Under the pieces are notes generated by a model, which had not been told where the DNA came from, made no database searches, and was given only the letters and a program-made list of their open reading frames with translations. Made by a program: the position numbers and the translations under genes. Positions 58,695-64,000 of a DNA stretch of 64,000 nt are shown here, piece after piece; positions within the stretch are counted from its first letter, which is position 1; each line of letters opens with the position of its first letter. The DNA comes from Sphaerosporella brunnea (lineage: Eukaryota; Ascomycota; Pezizomycetes; Pezizales; Pyronemataceae): assembly GCA_008704415.1 (NCBI GenBank), contig VXIS01000157.1, positions 1 through 64,000 of the forward strand, written 5' to 3'.

Positions 58695-59089
58695 TGCTTG
58701 TGGTTTCGCGTTTTGTGAAGGGATATTGGGATTTTACGGATGCTAAACTGGTGTGATCTCGAGTAGATAGATAGATGGGGCAAATAGAAGACGATATCGT
58801 GATGGTAGTTTCGATGTCCAGGTGTGCAAGGCTTGACTCCCCGCACTGACCTGTCGCCAAGCCCCAGAGCCGCAGGGTGGGGACGAAGCAGTTCTGCCAT
58901 GATATAGAGGTTGCAAGCAGACGATAATCTGATTACACACACACAGCCCCAGAGCCCTCTGTGACGCGTGGCGTCCGAACTCATCGCTCGTTACAGTATT
59001 CTAAGATCTATGGACAAACAGTTGAGAAGGCCTTTCGGTCTTGGTGTCTGGAGTAGATATACTATAGAGTAGAGTATCATACCACCATC
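58695..59089. other. Spacer between the two death-signalling-like genes
   Basis: 395 bp serving as 3' region of one gene and promoter of the next; a TAGATAGATAGAT microsatellite near 58765. No other feature. Confidence 0.5.
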
Positions 59090-60676
59090 TCACACCATCG
59101 CCGACCGCATCTCATCCAACGCCAACCAAAGATCCTGAATAAATGCCGCCGTCGGCAGCTCCTGCTTCTCATCGATATTCAAACAGAGCCTCACTAACCC
59201 CGCGTAGCGATCACCCATTTGGAACGCCACCCCTTTATTCTTCGATGCCGCAGTTGCATTCTCACCCTCTGCCAACCCCAGAAAAACCTCTTTAATCTGT
59301 TCCCCAGTCTTCTTCGTAAACAGCTCTTCGCGGGCCTGGAAAGGCTTGAACCCGTTTGAACCCCAAAGACCAAGCTCCAGCAGGATGACTCCGAGGGAAT
59401 AGACGTCGTGCGCCATCGTGTATTCACTGTTCCTCTCGAGGAATTGCCGTTTTGGATGGCGGTAAAGATTCAGATGCCATTCCGCGTCGCTGCGGCGGTC
59501 GGAGGCGGTCTTGACGCTCCTGGCATATTCGAACCCCGCCAGAAACGGCGGCGGAAGAACGTAGGGGAACCGCCGGGCTTCGGGGAGCGAAGGGTCCTCG
59601 AGTATGAGGATGTTGTCCGGACGCACGCTTTTGTGCACCCACCCTACGAGATGCACATATACAAGGGCTTTGGCTAGCTCGCAGACGAATTTGAGACGAT
59701 CGCTGAGGGAGAACCGCGGGATGCGGTTGAGGAGGTCTCGCAGAGAAAGGACTTTGCTTTTGCCTTGAGGTTTGGTTTCGCCGTGAGGATCGACGTGCTT
59801 GCTGTTGTGGGGGGCGACCCCGGGGGGAATCTCGTACACGATTCCGAAACGGCAGGTCTTCGGCTCGTGGAAATAGCCGCGGCATTTGAGAATGCGAGTT
59901 TGTTCGGGCGCGGCGTAGTAGAGGACTTTTGCCAATTCGCGGACTGCGGTCCCGATCGTGGAGACCTCGTCGGGGGTAAGGTTGTGCGAGTAGGCTTTGG
60001 AGATGTATTCGATGATTACAGGAAAGCTTGAGGTGGGGGTGTCTTGGAAGGTAGCGGTAACTCTACGGGTGGGTTCGTTGGTGGGCATCTCGTGGAGGTC
60101 TGATTCGGAGATGAGAAGGCTGCTCTCGTCGACGGGTTGACGAGTGAGGCCTGTGAAGATGTCGCGAAGCACCCCGATGCGCTCTTCCATGGTAGTAGCC
60201 TTATAGCCCCTCCGAGTCCTCACCTCCGCCTCGATCGCGGAGTAAATAACGTGCACCCGGTTGATCCAATTACTCAGCTCCGCCTCCAGCCTCTCAAGGT
60301 CTCTCTTCCGCCACAGCGTCCATGCACTCTTAGCCGCAAACCCACTACCACCGCCACCATTTCTCCCACCCCCGGCAAGCTTATCGACCCTGAATCGCAA
60401 TCGCTGTTCAAGCAGAACCAGATGCGCCTCGATGTCGGAGTGCAGCTTCGCATCTTCGTCGGGAAGGTTGATGTTTTCCGCGGAGGCGTTGAGGTTTTTT
60501 AGGACTTGGAGGATGTGGGAGAGGGTTTGACTGTCGGTGCTGAAGCGCCGGGAGAGGTCTGCCACGCCTGTGTCGTAATGGAGGTAGTCTTGGATCAGTG
60601 TAGAGAGGCGGTCGAGGAGGTCGATGCTGGTGTGGACGGCGCCGACGAGGCCGGTGATTTCAAAGCCGGAGACCAT
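59090..60676 (-). CDS. HeLo-domain pseudokinase (MLKL-like architecture)
   Basis: Intronless, 528 residues. Residues ~1-200 resemble the HeLo/HET-S helical domain (MVSGFEITGLVGAVHTSIDL, SRRFSTDSQTLSHILQVLKN, LERLEAELSNWINRVHVIYS) known in fungi to form membrane-active death effectors. A Gly-rich insert sits at ~101-111. Residues ~215-528 have a protein-kinase-like fold. The catalytic loop reads GWVHKSVRPDNILIL (HRD replaced by HKS, no catalytic Asp), and the DFG position reads LAGFEYAR (no metal-binding Asp). The P-loop is absent, so it should be a pseudokinase. The Val-Tyr-Ser-Leu-Gly-Val (helix F) motif is kept. Upstream neighbour in tandem of the active-looking kinase-ankyrin gene. Gene pair resembles RIPK-MLKL logic (inference). 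Confidence 0.8.
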   Translation of the reverse strand: MVSGFEITGLVGAVHTSIDLLDRLSTLIQDYLHYDTGVADLSRRFSTDSQTLSHILQVLKNLNASAENINLPDEDAKLHSDIEAHLVLLEQRLRFRVDKLAGGGRNGGGGSGFAAKSAWTLWRKRDLERLEAELSNWINRVHVIYSAIEAEVRTRRGYKATTMEERIGVLRDIFTGLTRQPVDESSLLISESDLHEMPTNEPTRRVTATFQDTPTSSFPVIIEYISKAYSHNLTPDEVSTIGTAVRELAKVLYYAAPEQTRILKCRGYFHEPKTCRFGIVYEIPPGVAPHNSKHVDPHGETKPQGKSKVLSLRDLLNRIPRFSLSDRLKFVCELAKALVYVHLVGWVHKSVRPDNILILEDPSLPEARRFPYVLPPPFLAGFEYARSVKTASDRRSDAEWHLNLYRHPKRQFLERNSEYTMAHDVYSLGVILLELGLWGSNGFKPFQAREELFTKKTGEQIKEVFLGLAEGENATAASKNKGVAFQMGDRYAGLVRLCLNIDEKQELPTAAFIQDLWLALDEMRSAMV

Positions 60677-61005
60677 ATTAATGAGGTGCTATACTTTTGG
60701 GTTGAGAGTGAGCGATGCGTTCTTAGGTGTCTTGTATAAATCTGACAACTATACCAATCGCACTTTTGGTGGGGGATCTTACCAAAGTACTTACATAGAG
60801 TACATGTACTGTAAGCATGCGGTCGTACTTTTTAGTGTCAATTATGCGCATTTCCACTCAATTTGGGAGATGATGCGCATCTGCTCAACACGACTAAATA
60901 GCGTGACGACTTCTTGCTGCGTTGTGCCAATTATAGACGGCTTACTCATTCTCATCTGAATGTGGTTTAGAGGCAGCCGACAGACGCCCAGTAGGATTGT
61001 TTAAG
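60677..61005. other. Upstream region of the HeLo-pseudokinase gene
   Basis: No gene seen. A minus-strand TATACAAG at 60731-60738 could be its TATA element. Confidence 0.4.
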
Positions 61006-61134
61006 TACCGCATAAACTCGCGAACAAGAGACTGGGGCTAAGTCACTGCGCCATGTGGCAAAGTCACTAAGCCTACATGGCGCAGTGACTTAGCCCAGTC
61101 TCTTGTTCGCGAGTTTATGCGGTATCCGGATGCC
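61006..61134. mobile_element. 129-bp near-perfect palindrome (mini foldback/MITE)
   Basis: Left arm (61006-61055) and inverted right arm (61084-61134) are identical over ~50 bases apart from one extra G in the left arm. Ends read TACCGCATAAACTCGCGAAC and its complement. The loop is ~28 bases. The outer TA on each side could be a TA target duplication. Confidence 0.85.
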
Positions 61135-62711
61135 CAAGAAACCCTAACCCAGGCCAGCATCTGGTACTTAAATCGTCGAGTAGATGCCGGCGCCTGGTCG
61201 GATGGCTGCACAACCACCTTCGGCCGCCCGGAAACCTTAACCATGCCGGTGGGCGCCCGGAAGATTCTCATAGTCCGTGTGTCACGGTGGTGCGATTGCA
61301 GGTTGTTTGGGGCGGGTGTCGCAAGGTCGGCATCTTCAACTCTCGCGACGGCCATGATCATCATTTCCTCAGGCCGACCGGAGGATTCCGGTGCGCATGC
61401 GGGCACGCATATGCCCACGCGCAGGAAAGGCTGGATTGGGCTTCCCGAATCTGACCCCCGACTCTGACATACACATACCGTCAACTCCCTCACCTCGCGG
61501 CGAATGTGATAGTGCATAGCCATGAGATCAACTTGAAAGCGCCAACGAACACAATAGCTTGTAGGATGACGCTGGACTTAAACAAGGAAAAGCTCGGCGG
61601 GAAGAAGTCGGGAAAAGCTCGGCGGGAAGAAGTCGGGAAAAGCTCGGCGGCGTAGTCGGGGGAAGCTCGGTGGTGTGGTAGGGGGAGCGCAGGGGCGAAG
61701 CTCATCGGCGTAGTCCAGGGAACCACGGCGATGAGGTAGTGGGAGTGCGGCGGTGTAGTAGGGGGAAAACCCGGCAGGGTGGCTTCTCATGTCACGGTGA
61801 GGAGGATGAGGAGCGCTGGCACTTGGAGACTCGGAAGCACAAAGTGAAGGTTGAAATTGCGTAGGCGCCTGAGCTTCTTTCCCGGGCCACTGGGTGACTT
61901 CCCGTCGCTCTATTGGGACCGAATAGAACAATTACCTATCCGCTGGATTTGAATTTTCGACCTGCTTTTTGACCGTTGCTATAGACAGGGGGGTTAGCCC
62001 CGGTTCTATTCATTGGATATGGCACGTATAAATGGTTGTTTGTTGTATAGAACATCGATCTATTCGGCCGCTATAGAGCGACGTGAAGTCACCCACACTC
62101 CAGACCCTCTGGCAAGAACTCTAAAGAACTATTTCCCAGCACTCGCATTTGGCCTATCGTTACTGCAACAGCTGTGAGCGAAGAATAGATGGACTCCGTT
62201 GTATGTTGCAGCCTCCTTGGGTCGTGAGATGGCGGTGAGGTGTTGGTGGAGAAGAAGCGAGAGCGAAGAAGGCCGCGTTTTGCGACCGTTTTGGCCCTTC
62301 AGTTCAGACGTCTTTTCGCGAACAGTCGTAAAAATCGACCGTTTAGAGCTCCTTAACGGTCGCTAACGGTTGTCCCAAACACGGCCTTAGCCGCTGCCGC
62401 CACACCCTCACTTGAACCAACAGGAGCTCTAGGAGTCGAAGCATACCTCGTACGTAGAGTGCGATTTCATGAAGTGCCAACCAAGCGGCTGATTCTGGTT
62501 GCATGTCATCGGTGTAACAGACTCTATTCTGACATGCATGCAAGACATGCATGCATTTAGAGGGCCATGACCCCGCACACCAAGCTGAAGGGTCAGCTGG
62601 ATGAAGCTGGGGCCTTGGGGTGCGGCTGAATAAGTAGCCCCGCTGTCCGGGTCAGTGCCTGAACACAAGTTTATGCAGTGATGCAGCCACCGCCTTGGCT
62701 CTTAATTTTTT
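61135..62711. repeat. Intergenic with a 25-bp tandem repeat at 61587-61660
   Basis: Two full copies and partial further copies of GAAAAGCTCGGCGGGAAGAA plus five more bases, degenerating rightward into AGCTCGG-x-GTAGT units up to ~61700. No gene supported in the remainder. Confidence 0.65.
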
Positions 62712-64000
62712 ATGTATCCATCTAGGCCCCATGGCCAGTCTGTTTGTTCACTCCAGGATCAGTTTCCCGAGATCGTTGTATATACGGCGTATCTTATACA
62801 TACCGTCGCCCTTCCGGTCACTGCAGCCTCGACTCAACCCCTCCGTTTAGATTTGCCTTCAATTCTTGCTGCACCGTTCACCATCAGCGCTGGTTTACTA
62901 GGTATATTCGAAAAGCCGCCAGGACTAGTCACCACTGCAAGTAACGATCCTTCCGGTTTACTCCAACTGCTTTCGCTTCAGTACCGGTGAGCTTCACTCC
63001 TTCAGCTGCTTCTTATATACCAAGCGCATACAACAAGTCCCGGAAGGACAACCTGGGTTGACATAGGCTTCCGTGCGCAGCTGTTTTCGAAAGCACGAAT
63101 ACGGCGGCTAGACCTTCTTGCTTTTATTTTGCTCAAGGATAGTCCCGCGAACCATCCAGCCCTCCTTTGTCAATTTCAGCTCCTCGCACAAGCTACGCAT
63201 CCAGCTCCGGAAAACAGGCACGCCAGCCACAGATGTCCAGTACGTACGGGCAACACCACAGGAATCCTCATCAATGTCGGCAGTGCTCCCGAAGCTTCTC
63301 GTCGCGTAACACCCTATTCGCTCATATCACTGAACAAAACCATTGGGCCGATGTGAAAGATACCGGCGGCGGAAAAACACCGTATGGAGCGAAACTGGAT
63401 GACCATCCTCCGAACAGCAACCATGATGCTGCTGCCGCCGCCGGGGCGAAACTCCATAATAGGATCCCCAGCAAGTGCCGGCAGTGCTCCCGGATCTTCT
63501 CGTCACGTAACGCCCTATTCGCTCATATCAATGAACAAAACCATTGGACCAACGATGATGGAGGCAAAGGAAGGGTGATCCAGGAGCAACATCGCTGTGG
63601 GAATTGCCAGCGTATCTTCCCATCACGCGGTCAGCTGGAAGACCACTGGAAAGCAAAACACTTGCCCCTGACGGACCAATCGGTATGCAACTCCGGAAGA
63701 GCCGAAGGTATAGATACGACAGTTTCGGAACTGGGTGCCCACGATGATATCTATAGCGGCGAAAGTCCAAAAGGTTCTATCGATGAGGCGTCTGAGTTCG
63801 ACAGCGAAGCATATAGTGGTGATGAGGAAGAAAGGTCAGATATCGACTACGGCGACCCTCAGCTCCCGCCTCCGAAGCTCTCAATCTACACGAAGCCCTT
63901 TCCAGGGATAGAAAACAAGGATCGGAAACAGAGGTGGCAGAAGTTTAATGCAGCAACCAATTGGGACGAAAGATATGCCATCGCTGTCGATATGCTTCTC
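62712..64000 (+). CDS. C2H2 zinc-finger protein, 3' partial at the window edge
   Basis: The main exon starts after the acceptor GGATAG at 63142 and is open to the last base. It encodes a Ser/Pro-rich part, then two near-identical fingers 40-odd residues apart (CRQCSRSFSSRNTLFAHITE and CRQCSRIFSSRNALFAHINE) and a third, CGNCQRIFPSRGQLEDHWKA KH-type finger. An acidic stretch (SEFDSEAYSGDEEERSDIDY) and a basic WQKFNAATNWDERYAIAVDM segment follow. A probable first exon is 62712-62986 (LPSILAAPFTISAGLLGIFE). A 19-nt microexon (63038-63056) would join them in frame, but its donor (GTTGAC) is weak. Internal finger duplication is also visible at DNA level. Function beyond nucleic-acid binding unknown. 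Confidence 0.6.

Overview
The window looks like a stretch of a filamentous ascomycete (Pezizomycotina) nuclear genome. Evidence: most genes carry 47-69 bp introns with GTRNGT donors and CTRAY-like branch sites. The families are typical of these fungi (HeLo-type cell-death proteins, fungal C2H2 regulators, NmrA-like reductase, type-B carboxylesterase, STP-type sugar transporter, mEH-type epoxide hydrolase). Tad-like LINE remnants and a chromodomain-bearing Ty3/gypsy element are also present. Species cannot be fixed from the sequence. Gene islands alternate with repeat-rich intergenic DNA, and much of the biology here is insertion and decay of mobile elements.

Left part (1-15.7 kb): the 3' end of a chromodomain gypsy element, with its polypurine tract and LTR, has landed in and truncated a HeLo-like gene (905-1573, minus). 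A TA-flanked MITE follows. Next is a five-exon C2H2 gene (2174-4670) with an in-frame 48-bp minisatellite. Then comes a long gene-poor tract with a tRNA-Val(CAC) carrying an intron, broken coding relics, a LINE RNase H relic, a hAT-like relic and candidate transposase pieces.

Centre (15.7-37 kb): a secreted proline-rich repeat protein, an intronless polytopic membrane protein, a PAQR receptor, a foldback element, a large STAND-like/HeLo-associated gene with a 23-nt intron and reading-frame conflicts, an epoxide hydrolase, a SET-domain protein and a C2H2 gene.

Right part (37-64 kb): a complete 1.28-kb hAT element with 8-bp target duplications contains one copy of a tRNA-headed SINE-like repeat; the second copy is at 45 kb. 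A decayed multi-exon gene, an NmrA-like gene, a 1.34-kb element with palindromic CCCTAGGG ends, a Tad-type LINE 3' end and a carboxylesterase follow. Then come a possible cysteine-peptidase gene split by a hAT MITE with perfect 8-bp duplication, a sugar transporter, and a tandem pair of death-signalling-like genes. In that pair a kinase-ankyrin protein (54811-58694) lies next to a HeLo-pseudokinase protein (59090-60676), recalling animal RIPK/MLKL logic. The window ends inside another C2H2 gene.

Outside the pair at 54.8-60.7 kb there is no clear pathway cluster. Three HeLo-type N-terminal domains in 64 kb (one truncated, one probably damaged, one intact) suggest a locus rich in incompatibility or cell-death genes under mobile-element pressure.
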